DNA of 64,000 bases from Watersipora subatra (taxonomy: Eukaryota > Bryozoa > Gymnolaemata > Cheilostomatida > Watersiporidae), in the NCBI RefSeq assembly GCF_963576615.1, contig NC_088708.1, positions 50,393,196 through 50,457,195 of the forward strand. The letters run 5' to 3'. Shown here piece by piece: positions 12,071 to 23,321 of the stretch (the first letter of the stretch is position 1; each line of letters opens with the position of its first letter). Under the pieces are notes generated by a model. The model searched no databases. It was not told where the DNA came from and saw only the letters and a program-made list of their open reading frames with translations. The translations under genes and the position numbers were made by a program.

Positions 12071-13688
12071 TAATATCTTTTAATATTGCTTCAACAAAGT
12101 AAAGCATATTTAGATATGGTCTGAATCAGTTGTACAGCTTCAAACCCTTCCATTAACTAGTAGACAAATACATGTAAGTGTTGACCTTCTTATAAAATAT
12201 AAATATAATCTACATGTAGTATTAATCAGAAGATTGTAAATAAAGTGAGTCAACAATAAAACCTTGAACTAGTCACACCTTAAAATCTGGTGGAATTAGA
12301 TTAGAACTAGGATATTATCATTCACTATATCCTTTCTGAGACATAAATGTTTGACAAAATAAATGACATAAACATCTTGTCATAAACATCATAAGTATAA
12401 CTCTTGTTTCATGGCACAAGTGCTTCAGTATAGGCATCGAACCATAAACACATAAACACATGAACCTGGTTATTGATATATAGGTGGGGGCAGTCCAAGA
12501 GCAGTAAAAAGCTTCTTTACTAGAAGAAGCAAATCTAGTTACCATAGCAACAGCTTTATTATATAACTGACCTATATTCTAATTACTGGTAAGTAACTCA
12601 AGATTCAAGTAGGTAAATTACCTAATAATGTTTAATGGTATCATTATTATTGGTAATGATGCGAGTAGGAACCAATGACCAGTAACAAACGTTGTGAAAC
12701 TGAAGACTGATTGACTTGTATTAAACCAATGAGTTTATTATTCCTAATAATAACATCTATTGTGAGTTTAATTCCATTAGTTTTTAATATACTACTGGGA
12801 GTTTAATTCGATCAGCTTTCATCGTTCCAGACAATAAATTGCAGTAATCTGTAAAATGAAGGTTCTATTAGAGATACAGCAGTTAGATTTAACTACAGAA
12901 TACAGATCATAGTTCCTTTGTAGACAAAAAGTTGTTTATATGAAGTGGTGAAACATTATTTATTCGACTTTATATTATGTAGTAAGCAAAATTCGTTATT
13001 TATACCGAGACATGACTTTTACTATACTATATTAAATTAATGAGTTTTTGTGTGAACTTTAAAGTGAAAAACCAAAGAAGCAAGATTTTGGCTAGATCAG
13101 CGTTTAAATGAGTCAAAAAATTAGATTTTTGCCTATCCCTTCTTTTGATTAGGATGTAAACTAAACTCAAGGTGGTAGTATTTGGTTTTAATCATTTTTT
13201 AATGATTAGTTTTTACCAAGTTAATCAAGTTATCAAGCATGTTTAGATCTGAATGTCAACGCAGACTTTGACTATCAACTGATTTCCTCGACTACCTTAC
13301 TCTTCTACATCTAACTCTACAGAGTTAAAATTCTATTTTCAATGTTAGCTTTTCAAAAGCTAGTCTGCCACCCATACTGGTATTCGTACTTTAAGCATGC
13401 CCTGTTTGACAACTTTTAGTTTAACATCTGAAACCCGTCTCTGTGTCATCTAGAACAAGTTTAACATCCACCTCATTTATTTATAGAAGCTGTACATTTA
13501 TGTAATACATCCTGAACACATCCGATTATTTAGGCTATCTGACTTTACCCTGAAGTGGTTTTATTCTTTCAACAGCTTTTAGTTTTCATGTTTGATGGAA
13601 TATTCATATCTGTTCCCGTTAACATTTTTGATCATATCATCAGAAAACTCCACAGAAAACCGTTATTTATTAATAAAACAAAACCATT

Positions 13689-13760
13689 GGGCTTGTCCGG
13701 GATTTGAACTTGGGACCTCTTGCACCCAAAGTGAGAAACATACCCCTAGACCAACAAACC
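13689..13760 (-). pseudogene. tRNA-Pro-like (TGG), decayed
   Basis: Anticodon loop TTTGGGT is kept, but the anticodon stem and T-stem each have two mismatches. The copy at 50576-50647 shares these changes, so the decay predates the segmental duplication. Confidence 0.65.
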
Positions 13761-14088
13761 TCTTTCTGACTTCTAACTTGCTTTCTTAAACTAAAAATCC
13801 CTCAGAGAGGGCATGCATAGAAGTACGAATGTCTGAAACCAGTCCCCATGTATTCTGAAATAGGTTTAACAGCCATAGCATTTATTTACTAGCAATTGTA
13901 TGTAATACATCCTGAGCACATACCATTATTTTGGCTATCCGACTGTACCCTGAAGTGGTTTTATTCTTTCAACACCTTTTAGTTTTCATGTTCGATGGAA
14001 TATTCGTATCTGCCTCTGATAATACTTTTTGATCATATCAGCAGAAAACTCATAGAAAACCGTTAGTCATTAATAAAACAAAACCATT

Positions 14089-14160
14089 GGGCTTGTCCGG
14101 GATTTAAAACTGGGACCTCTCACACCCAAAGCGAGAATCATACCCCTAGACCAACAAGCC
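14089..14160 (-). pseudogene. tRNA-Pro-like (TGG), B box degraded
   Basis: Acceptor and anticodon stems are good (loop TTTGGGT). The T-arm has two stem mismatches and a T-loop of TTTAAAT lacking the conserved C. The intact orthologous copy at 50963-51034 shows this damage arose here after duplication. Confidence 0.6.
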
Positions 14161-14489
14161 TCTTTCTTACCTCTAACTTTGCCTTGTTGAACTAAAAATC
14201 TCTCAGATAGGGCATGCATAGAAGTACGAATGCCTGAAACCAGTCCTTATGTATTTTGAAATAGGTTTAACAGCCATAGCATTTATTTACTAGCAATTGT
14301 ATGTAATACATCCTGAGCACAGACCATTATTTAGGCTATCTGACTTTACCCTGAAGCGGTTTTATTCTTTCAACACCTTTTAGTTTTCATGTTCGATGGA
14401 AGATCCGTATCTGCCTCTGATAACACTTTTTCATCGTATCATCAGAAAACTCATAGAAAACTGTTAGTCATTAATAAAATATAACCATT

Positions 14490-14561
14490 GGGCTTGTCTG
14501 GGATTTGAACCCAGGACCTCTCGCACCCACAACGAGAATCATACCCCTAGACCAACAAGCC
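14490..14561 (-). tRNA. tRNA-Pro (TGG) with G33
   Basis: T-stem keeps pairing through a compensating T-A pair and the acceptor is perfect. The anticodon loop is TGTGGGT: the universal U33 before the anticodon is G. Anticodon TGG. Structurally sound but likely impaired in decoding. Long 5' flank. Confidence 0.62.
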
Positions 14562-15075
14562 TCCTTTTTTCATTCTCTCATACTTTTCGGATCGCTAGAA
14601 AAAAATTTTGGTGATGCAAACATTTTTTACTGCTGGGCTATTCCACCCGAAAACTTTCCATTACCGAAAGTTGTTTCCAATTTGCTTAAATTCTATTTTC
14701 AATGTTAGCTTTTCAAAAAGCTAGTCTGCCGTCGAGACTGATATTCGTAGTTTTAGGCATGCCCGGTTTGACAATTTTTGGTTTAACACCTGAAACCAGT
14801 CTCTGTGTCGTCTAAAACAGGTTTAACAGTCATCTCATTTATTAACTAGAAGCTGTACATTTATGTAAGATATCTTGAGCACATCCCATTATTTAGGCTA
14901 TCTGACTTTATCCTTATTTAGGCTATGTGACGTTATCCTGAAGTGGTTTTATTCTTTCAACACTTGTTAGTTTTCATGTTTGATAGATTATTTGTATCTG
15001 CCTCCGTTAACATTTTTGATCATATTTTCAGCAAACTCACAGAAAACTGTTAGTCATTACCAAAACATAACCGTT

Positions 15076-15147
15076 GGGCTTGTCCGGGATTTGAACCCGG
15101 GACCTCCCACACCCTAAGCGAGAATCATACCCCTAGACCAACGAGCC
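15076..15147 (-). tRNA. tRNA-Pro (AGG)
   Basis: Anticodon loop TTAGGGT. The anticodon stem is held with wobble pairs, the T-stem is perfect, and the acceptor has one C-A mismatch. Belongs to a long (586 bp) unit. Confidence 0.8.
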
Positions 15148-15661
15148 TCTTTGTTTCATTCTTTCATACTTTTCGGATCGCTAGAAAAAATTTTGGTGAT
15201 GCAAAGATTTTTTACTGCCGGGCTATTCCACCTGAAAACTTTCCATTGTCGAAAGTTGTTGCCAATTTGCTTAATTTCTATTTTCAATGTTAGCTTTTAA
15301 AAATGCTAGTTTTCTGCCCATACTGATATTCGTACTTTTAAGCATGCCACGTTTGACAGTTTTTAGTTTAACATCTGAAGCCAGTTTCTGTGTCGTCTAG
15401 AACAGGTTTAACAGTCATCTCATTTATTAACTAGAAGCTGTACATTTATGTAATACATCCTGAGCAGATCCCATTATTTAAGCTATCTGACTTTATTCTT
15501 ATTTAGGCTATCTGACTTTATCCTGAAGTGGTTTTATTGTTTCAAAGCCTTTTAGTTTACATGTTTGATGGAATATTCGTATCTGCTTCCGTTAACATTT
15601 TTGATCATATCATCAGAAAACTCCAAAGAAAACTGTTAGGCATTAATAAAAGAAAACCATT

Positions 15662-15733
15662 AGGTTTATCTGGGATTTGAACCTGGGACCTCTCGCACCC
15701 AAAGCGAGAATCATACCCCTAGACCAACAAGCC
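15662..15733 (-). tRNA. tRNA-Pro (TGG), weakened
   Basis: Anticodon arm is perfect with loop TTTGGGT and the B box is intact. There are two T-stem mismatches, one acceptor mismatch and a discriminator changed from C to T. Function is uncertain. Confidence 0.6.
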
Positions 15734-16060
15734 TCTTTTTTTTCTAACTTTGCCTTGTTGAACTAAAAGTGCCTCAGATAGGGCATGCATAGAAGTACGA
15801 ATGTCTAAAACCAGTCCCTATGTATTCTGAAATAGGTTTAACAGCCATAGCATTTATTTACTAGTAATTGTATGTAATACATCCTGAGCACAGACCATTA
15901 TTTAGGCTGTCTGACTTTACCTTGAAGTGGTTCGATTCTTTCCACACTTTTTAGTTTTCATGTTCAATGGAATATTCGTATCTGCCTCCGTTAACATTTT
16001 TTGATCATATCATCAGAAAACTCATAGAAAACCGTTAGTCATTAATAAAACACAACCATT

Positions 16061-16132
16061 GGGCTTGTCCGGGATTTGAACCCAGGACCTCTCGCACTTT
16101 AAGCGAAAATCATACTCCTAGACCAACGAGCA
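16061..16132 (-). pseudogene. tRNA-Pro body with anticodon AAA
   Basis: The anticodon loop reads TTAAAGT, giving AAA, a phenylalanine anticodon, on an otherwise tRNA-Pro body. It most easily derives from AGG by two G-to-A changes. The anticodon and T stems are paired and the B box is intact; the acceptor has two mismatches, including the first pair. Either a pseudogene or a potential mis-decoding tRNA. Confidence 0.65.
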
Positions 16133-16646
16133 TCCTTGTTTCATTCTTTCATACTTTTCGGGTCGCTAGAACAAAACTTTGGTGATGCAAAGAGTTTTTA
16201 CTGCCAGTCTATTCTACCCGAAAACTTTCCATTATCGAAAGTTGTTTCCAATTTGCTTAAATTCTATTTTCAATGTTAGCTTTTCAAAGTGCTAGTCTGC
16301 CGCCGATACTGATATTCGTACTTTTAGGCATGCTCAGTTTGACAGTTTTTGGTTTAACATCTGAAACCAGTCTCCGTGTCATCTAGAACAGGTTTAATAG
16401 CCATCTCATTTATTTACTATAAGCTGTACATTTATGTAATACATCCTGAGCACATCCCATTATTTAGGCTATCTGACTTTATCCTTATTTAGGCTATCTG
16501 ACTTTATCCTGAAGTGGTTTCATTCTTTCAACACCTTTTAATTTTCATGTTTGATGGAATATTCGTATCTGTTCCCGTTAACATTTTTGATCATATTTTT
16601 AGCAAACTCATAGAAAACTGTTAGCCATTAATAAAGCAAAACCACT

Positions 16647-16718
16647 GGGCTTGTCTGGGATTTGAACCCGGGATCTCTCACACCCAAAGCGAGAATCATA
16701 CCCCTAGACCAACAAGCC
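16647..16718 (-). tRNA. tRNA-Pro (TGG)
   Basis: Acceptor perfect, anticodon loop TTTGGGT, B box intact. One C-A mismatch in the T-stem. Anticodon stem held with a G-U pair. Confidence 0.78.
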
Positions 16719-17047
16719 TCTTTCTTACTTCTAACTTTGCCTTGTTGAACTAAAAATCTCTCAGATAGGGCATGCATAGATGTACGAATGTCTGAAACCA
16801 GTCCCTATGTATTCTGAAATAGGTTTAACAGCCATCTCATTTATTTACTAGCAATTGTATGTAATACATCCTGAGTACATACCATTATTTAAGCTATCTG
16901 ACTTTACCCTGAAGTGGTTTTATTCTTTCAACACTTTTTAGTTTTCTGGTTCGATGGAATATTCGTATCTGCCTCTGATAATACTTTTTGATCATATCAT
17001 TAGAAAACTCATAGAAAACCGTTAGTCATTAATAAAACAAAACCATT

Positions 17048-17119
17048 GGACTTGTCCGGGATTTGAACCCGGGACCTCTCACACCCTAAGCGAGAATCAT
17101 ACCCCTAGACCAACAAGTC
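17048..17119 (-). tRNA. tRNA-Pro (AGG) with compensated acceptor pair
   Basis: Anticodon loop TTAGGGT with all stems paired. The second acceptor pair has changed from G-C to A-T on both sides. A compensatory double change in an array copy suggests selection for a folded product. Confidence 0.87.
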
Positions 17120-17447
17120 TCTTTCTTACTTCTAACTTTGCCTTGTTGAACTAAAAATCTCTCAGATAGGGCATGCATAGATGTACGAATGTCTGAAACC
17201 AGACCCTATGTATTCTGAAATAGGTTTACCAGCCATAGCATTTATTTACTAGAAATTGTATGTATTTTACTTTGAGCAAATCCCATTATTTAGGTTGTCT
17301 GACTTTATCCTGAAAGGGTTTTATTCTTTCAACACCTTTTAGTTTTCATGTTTGATGGAATGTTCGTATCTGTTCCCGTTAACATTTTTGATCATATTTT
17401 CAGCAAACTCATAGAAAACTGTTAGTCATTAATAAAGCAAAACCACT

Positions 17448-17519
17448 GGGCTTGTCCGGGATTTGAACCCGGGACCTCTCGCACCCTAAGCGAGAATCAT
17501 ACCCCTAGACCAACAAGCC
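17448..17519 (-). tRNA. tRNA-Pro (AGG), consensus copy
   Basis: Every stem pairs, the anticodon loop is TTAGGGT and the B box is GGTTCAAATCC. A reference copy for the AGG class, with the long 5' flank. Confidence 0.92.
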
Positions 17520-18026
17520 TCCTTGTTTCATTCTTTCATACATTTCGGATCGGTAGAAAAAATCTTTGGTGATGCAAACATTTATTACTGCCAGGCTATT
17601 CCACCCGAAAACTTTCCATTGTCGAAAGTTGTTTCCAATTTGCTAATTCTATTTTCAATGTTAGCTTGTCAAAAAGCTAGTCTGCCACCAATACTGATAT
17701 TCGTACTTTTAAGCATGCCCTGTTTGACAGTTTTTGGTTTAACATCTGAAACCAACCTCTGTATCGTCTAGAACAGGTTTAACAGTTATTTCATTTATTT
17801 GCTTGCAATTGCATGTAATATATCTTGAGCACTTCCCATTATTTAGGCTATCTGACTTTATCCTTATTTAGGCTATCCGACTTTATCCTGAAGTGGTTTT
17901 ATTCTTTCAACACCTTTTAATTTTCATGTTCGATGGAATATTCATATCTGCCTCTGATAACACTTTTTCATCATATCATTAGAAAACTCATAGAAAACTG
18001 TTAGTCATTAATAAAACAAAACCATT

Positions 18027-18098
18027 GGGCTTGTCCGGGATTTGAACCCGGGACCTCTCACACCCAAAGCGAGAATCATACCCCTAAACCAACAAGCC
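18027..18098 (-). tRNA. tRNA-Pro (TGG)
   Basis: Acceptor and T stems perfect, anticodon loop TTTGGGT, anticodon stem with one G-U, D-arm GGTTTAGGGG. Last gene of array 2; TTTTG follows the 3' end within 10 nt on the minus strand. Confidence 0.88.
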
Positions 18099-18412
18099 TC
18101 TTTCTTACTTCTAACTTTGCCTTGTTGAACTAAAAATTTCTCAGATAGGGCATGCATAGATGTACGAATGTCTGAAACCAGACCCTATGTATTCTGAAAT
18201 AGGTTTAACAGCCATAGCATTTATTTACTAGCAATTGTATGTATTATACTTTGAGCTCACCCCATTATTTAGGCTGTCTGACTTTATCCTGAAGTGGTTT
18301 TATTCTTTCAACAACTTTTAATTTTCATGTTTGATGGAATATTCGTATCTGCCTCTGATAACACTTTTTGATCATATTATCAGAAAACTCATAGAAAACC
18401 GTTAGTCATTAA

Positions 18413-19336
18413 GGTTAGAAGGCACCCTCGGAGAGACCCCCCATTTATATATAGTGTTACAAACTTACAAATGTCATATTCTGATGTAGCTTTTTGAGAC
18501 AAATCTAATGGTAGACTTTTTTTGTTCACCAGACAAACGGTTCTCATTTTATGAGTTAGAATGTAGTTTCGATGTCACATTTCTCATGCAAAATATCTGG
18601 ATGAAAGTCTAAGTGTACCCACTTTATTAGTGGGTATTATAGTGCCAAACAGTGTTTATCATGACAATATCAGAGCAGAATTTTCAATTACAGCTTTTAT
18701 CCAGGTAAAAAGAGACAAAAATTTATATATGCGAAATCAGGTTGGAGTATGGATCGTGGGCTTCTCAAACCCCGTACACAGAGAAGAAAAATTCTGAGGC
18801 CATAAAAACATCAGTTAGGTTTCAAAAATTAGCCATAAAAAATTTCAAGTCAACATCTTTAAAATTGACAAAATGACAGTGTGTTAAAGGTTGAAAACAA
18901 TGAAAAAAAAACCAATAATGAGAAAACCTGTCCTAAAGTTTGGGAAAAGAAAACGGATGATTTCTTTACAGTTATAGGCAGATGGATTGTCTCATACCCT
19001 TTTAAATCCCTCCACTTGAATATGTATTATTAAAACCCTCCACTTGAGTATGTTTTATCATCTGGTGCAGCTGACCTTCTGTTTGCCTTCCTAGCAGCAA
19101 TTACCACAAGTTCAGCTGCCTTGTTTCTACGTACCCCCGGCAGCGATCAATATCTCGGGCATATTGTCTCTAGAAGTGGCCAACATTCAGTCTAAGTTAT
19201 AAGTGTTTTAAAGTAGTTTGACATACTTTTTAGTGGCAGCAATGGAAAGAGCACACTTGAATTATATAGGAAACATGTTTTTTCTTAAAAATAATTTCTT
19301 TTGAAAAAAATATTATTTTGAGGGTGCCTTCTAACC
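18413..19336. mobile_element. 924 bp non-autonomous TIR element with TTAA site
   Basis: Terminal inverted repeats GGTTAGAAGGCACCCTC and GAGGGTGCCTTCTAACC, each flanked by TTAA (18409-18412 and 19337-19340). The corresponding point in the first copy (5644-5647) holds one TTAA with no insert, so both element and duplication are confirmed by a paralogous empty site. No transposase frame. TTAA suggests piggyBac; the alternative reading is a TA duplication with TIRs one base longer (Tc1/mariner-like). Confidence 0.88.
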
Positions 19337-21167
19337 TTAATTTTGCTATACCATTTTAAAATGTTAATTTTGCCCTATTATTTTAAAATGTTTATCCTGT
19401 GAAATTATTTTTTATGAAATGTGTGCAACAAATTATTATTATATATTGTGACGAAAAAGCAACGTTACAAATCAGGTACATTTATAGAACCATTTAAAAC
19501 TGTTTCAACAGTTTTATTTAGTCATCAATGTGTATAAGTCCTGACTTGCTTATCACGTAGCACAGCAGGTAATGCTATGATTTGAAGCACCCTGATTTAC
19601 TACGGATGCTTTACTAATCATTTACCCAAGTCTTGCAAGTAAGAAAGAATTTTGCTAATAAAAACTAGTCTTAGTGGTGACCTTGAATATATTGAAATAA
19701 TATATTAAATATCAGTTTGTGGCAAAATAGATCAATTGAACCGAAATGAATTTTACAGTTAAACAAAACCTTAAATGTGCATTGCAATGATTTTCAGTGC
19801 CTTAAAATTTACTTTTGACAAAAAATTACATAAACAAACCTTCAAACCAGTCACAACAAAAGGTATTAAACCATAAATCAAAACCATTCCATATCGCGAG
19901 AAAGATTATGGCTCAATCCCGCCATTTTTGTTATTCTGTACTGTGGTGTAATAAGATTTTATCTTCTTTGCAATAAAAACAACATATGTAAAAGACAAGT
20001 ATTTCCTTGAAGCCCTCTTTAATGCTTCATCCATCCCTACGCCCATCATTTATAAACTTTGTTAATAAAACTATCAGGTGACCAGAATCTCTGAGTGTCT
20101 GTGATGTCATTAGCAATAGCAGGCTCAACAGTGACAGGAATGAACAGGTCTACAGCGTGTGACTCATGCTAGTATTATGTATTCCTATACAAACATTTGA
20201 CAGTGTGAATGAGAACAGTTAGTGTCTATAATCTGTTCCTAGTCAGCTGCCAGTTCATTGTTAATCTCTGATCCATGAAAAGTTGGATAAATCTTGATGG
20301 TGTCTGTGATTATTGGAACAAAGACCTTTAAACTGAAACATGCTGCTTACAAAAGTTGCTGCGCAGAAATTTTACTATTTCTATACATTGCGGATGTTTA
20401 CTAAAAGTTCCATTCTTATGTGATTATAAGATTATGAGTGGTAACAGTTCAAGTGGCCCAACCTAAGCTATACGTCTGCTTATGACAGAATGAATAAAAA
20501 CTCAAGTCACTTATACCTGCATTTACTCAGTTAAGCGTACAAACTAATAGAGAATCCAAACTGGTGGCAAAGCTTTCCAGTGCATACCTTCACAACTTAG
20601 ACGTTTTTATAAACACAAACTCTCAGACGTAACTATATGATGTTACACACAAGCTGGCAGTTTCACACACAAAAGTTTAGGAAAAAAATTGTAACGCAAT
20701 ATTTTTAAAACAACCACAAGAATGTAATATAGTTAATTTTGTAAAAATGGAAATAATTACATTCTTGTACATGTATATCATTTTTTTTATTCAGGGAGAA
20801 TCCCAGTCAGGTTCACGATTAATCCCAAGGAGTAAAATTGTTAGTTAGTTTCAAGTGAGTATTTTTTATTTCCTAAACTATACATGTAGTTGTGAACATC
20901 ATCACACTGGTAAAGTTGTGAAAATGGCTGGGCACACCTTGAATATTTGGAGTTGAACAAGTAAGAGCCATTATTATTCATCTGCTATCAATAATATATC
21001 AACTGCTGAAATACGCAAATAAATATAATATTTTGTGAAGATAATATCTACAAGTGTTCTATCTAAACATCATATCGATAAGTTTGTTGACTTTACAACA
21101 TGTATGAACTAGATAGATTAAAGGAAAATTACTCCAAGGTGTTTGATTGGTCGATTTTATTTACTAT

Positions 21168-21228
21168 GGCAGCTTGGCAGCATTGGCAGCATCGACAGCA
21201 TTGGCAGCATAGGCAGCATTGGTCCAAT
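21168..21228 (+). repeat. 9-bp GGCAGCATT minisatellite in copy B
   Basis: Tandem GGCAGCATT/GGCAGCATC units at the position equivalent to 7376 in unit A, with different unit order and number. Confidence 0.7.
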
Positions 21229-22080
21229 TTAGAGATTCAATGCCTTGAGATATGAAGTTTTGATGAACTGTATTTTATAAAGTTGACTCATTCATTTTAA
21301 TAAACTATTAGAATTCTGTATGATGTGAGTCAACTTAGACAACACCTGGCTTGAATTATGTACAGGATGTTGTTATTCAATTCTTTCCTGTAATACTTGT
21401 ATATCAGGAGATTATCCTTGCTAAAATGTTGACATTCAGCGTACCATGCATCATTACTTGATAGTAGTTAATGGCTCATTAACAGATTTACCAACAATTG
21501 CTATCATGTGATGTCCAAACGTCGGCAGGTATACAAACTGGTGGAATGCTAATGAATAGTGTCAGAAAGAATTTCAAAATAGATAAGCATCAAGCATTAG
21601 CCAGTAATTTTATGGAAGTCTATATAATTATTGAAGTGTGTTTAAATGCAAAGGGCTGAGTTGCCATTACCGCCTTTGCATTAGTTAAGAACAAGAAAAT
21701 AATACTGCACAATGCTCGTAAATGATTGGTTTGTAGACAGCCAATCAATTTTTTGTATTCAACACCTACTACTACATGAAGTCAAGTATCATTATACGCA
21801 TCAGTTGTGTAGATTAAAGTGAACAATTGAACTGTGTCACACATTTGTATAGACTGAGCAAAGAGAGTCATGAATGCTATAATCCTTCCTTCCAGTAGAT
21901 CTTAGTCTAAAGTATGCTATGAACCTCTTATTTAGATAAATTGTGTCAATCAGTTATTACACTTTACAACAGTATAAACCTATAAAACACAACAAAATAA
22001 ACTAGTGTGCTGGCAGTGCTGTGCATTGTGAACGATTATCATGTGTAATCAGTATGTGTATAATTATTCCATGATGTTGG

Positions 22081-22158
22081 AAGGTGGTCCTAAAGTGCAG
22101 CTGGTATGATGCTGGGCTGCAAAGCTAGATACTCAAGTTCAATTCCTGTGAGGTAGGG
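22081..22158 (+). pseudogene. tRNA-Cys-like relic in copy B
   Basis: Same A-box-like, GCTGCAAAG loop and GTTCAATTCC elements as the copy at 8308, inherited with the segment. No proper acceptor stem. Confidence 0.5.
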
Positions 22159-22965
22159 TTTTCTAACGCTTTTGGTTTGCTTTTGGACAGACAGACGGAA
22201 ATGTTTCTCATTATAGTAAATATAATTCAAAACCTTTTATGGCCAACTTTCTATTAGTATTTGTATGTAATCGCACACTGATTCAACTCTTTCACCGTTT
22301 GTGACTCTGTTCAGCTTTCTATTAAAATGATATATTGTAAATATTATGTTTAAAAGTTCTCTAGTATTTCTGTTAATTAGCAGAATAACAACAAATAAAA
22401 TGCATGTGCATTTAAACAATATTTATTTTTAAATTTTAAAATTTTGGCTTAACATGAGGCCAAAGTTTATGAAAACCAACCAAACAATTCATACAATATT
22501 TTTTTTCCCAATGTTTCAGAATTTAGGTAAATGTTAGTATACTTGCTCAGAATTTGCAATTTAGCAAACAAGCAACTATGAAGCTTAATATATTTTGCCA
22601 TACAAATTTGTAACACATTGTTTTTTAAACAACCACAAAATTATAATATAGTAATTTTGTAAAACTGGAGTTATTTAAAACCTGGTGTATTAACTTTTTT
22701 ATTTAACGGAAATCCCAGCTAACCTTATGAACAATCACAGAAGATAAAATTGTTAATTAGTTTTATATGAGTATTTATATTTCCTCACCTATAGTTGTAA
22801 ACATCATCACACTGGTAAAGTTATGAAAATAGCTGAGCACACCTTGAATATGTGAAGTCAAACAAATAAGAGCCATTATTATTTATCTGATATAAACGAT
22901 ATATCAACTGTTGAGACAAGTAAACAAATATAATATTTTGTGGAGACGATATGTACAAGTTTTAG

Positions 22966-23042
22966 ATGAAATCAACATGGGCACACAGGATGTAGATGTG
23001 CTGCCTGAGAGTGATGTCAAGATTGCTGCCTGTAAGAGTTGA
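22966..23042 (+). other. Candidate small coding exon in copy B
   Basis: Counterpart of 9202-9278. ATG at 22977 opens a frame starting MGTQDVDVLPESDVKIAA, with donor CCT|GTAAGA at 23031/23032 and the same unspliced stop. The main amino-acid difference is D for Y at residue 5. Confidence 0.35.
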
Positions 23043-23321
23043 GTCATGCAATAATATTATACAATATTTATACAAGTTTTCTCCTTAATATACCAAATAT
23101 TTATAAATTAAATTTAGACATTTATTTAATTCATTCATAGTCTTATAATGTTAGTGCCCATTACTCACTATTCTGAGCTGAATCTTTCAATACTTATCTC
23201 AATTTTTGAACAGTTTATCAGCAAGTACTCGTAAGACATTTCTATGGAGATAAAACTCTGTTGTCTTAAGCTAAACCTATTTATTGGTTCCAGCAATTTA
23301 AGTTTAAACATGAACAAAATA

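Larger units (their letters stand above)
5648..13330. repeat. Segmental-duplication unit A
   Basis: About 7.7 kb of non-tRNA DNA between arrays 1 and 2. It is found again as B (19341-24880), inverted (37225-42610) and forward (42630-50215). Near-identity with 47.8-50.2 kb marks part of the duplication as recent, while B and the inverted copy are more diverged. It holds exon-like blocks, a 9-bp minisatellite, a tRNA-Cys-like relic and a strong hairpin, but no long conserved reading frame. Confidence 0.85.
13330..18412 (-). repeat. tRNA-Pro tandem array 2
   Basis: Ten tRNA-Pro-type genes on the minus strand start at 13689, 14089, 14490, 15076, 15662, 16061, 16647, 17048, 17448 and 18027. Intervals are 399-401 bp or 579-586 bp. 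The long units carry about 180 bp of extra sequence 5' of the tRNA (with TTTCGGATCGCTAG). The array stops at the TTAA where a DNA transposon has entered. Confidence 0.9.

Noticed and set aside
12318-12545. 75-codon minus-strand frame, nearly identical at 49204-49431
   Set aside because: Its conservation is explained by the near-identical duplication there; the more diverged copy near 43000 does not keep it.
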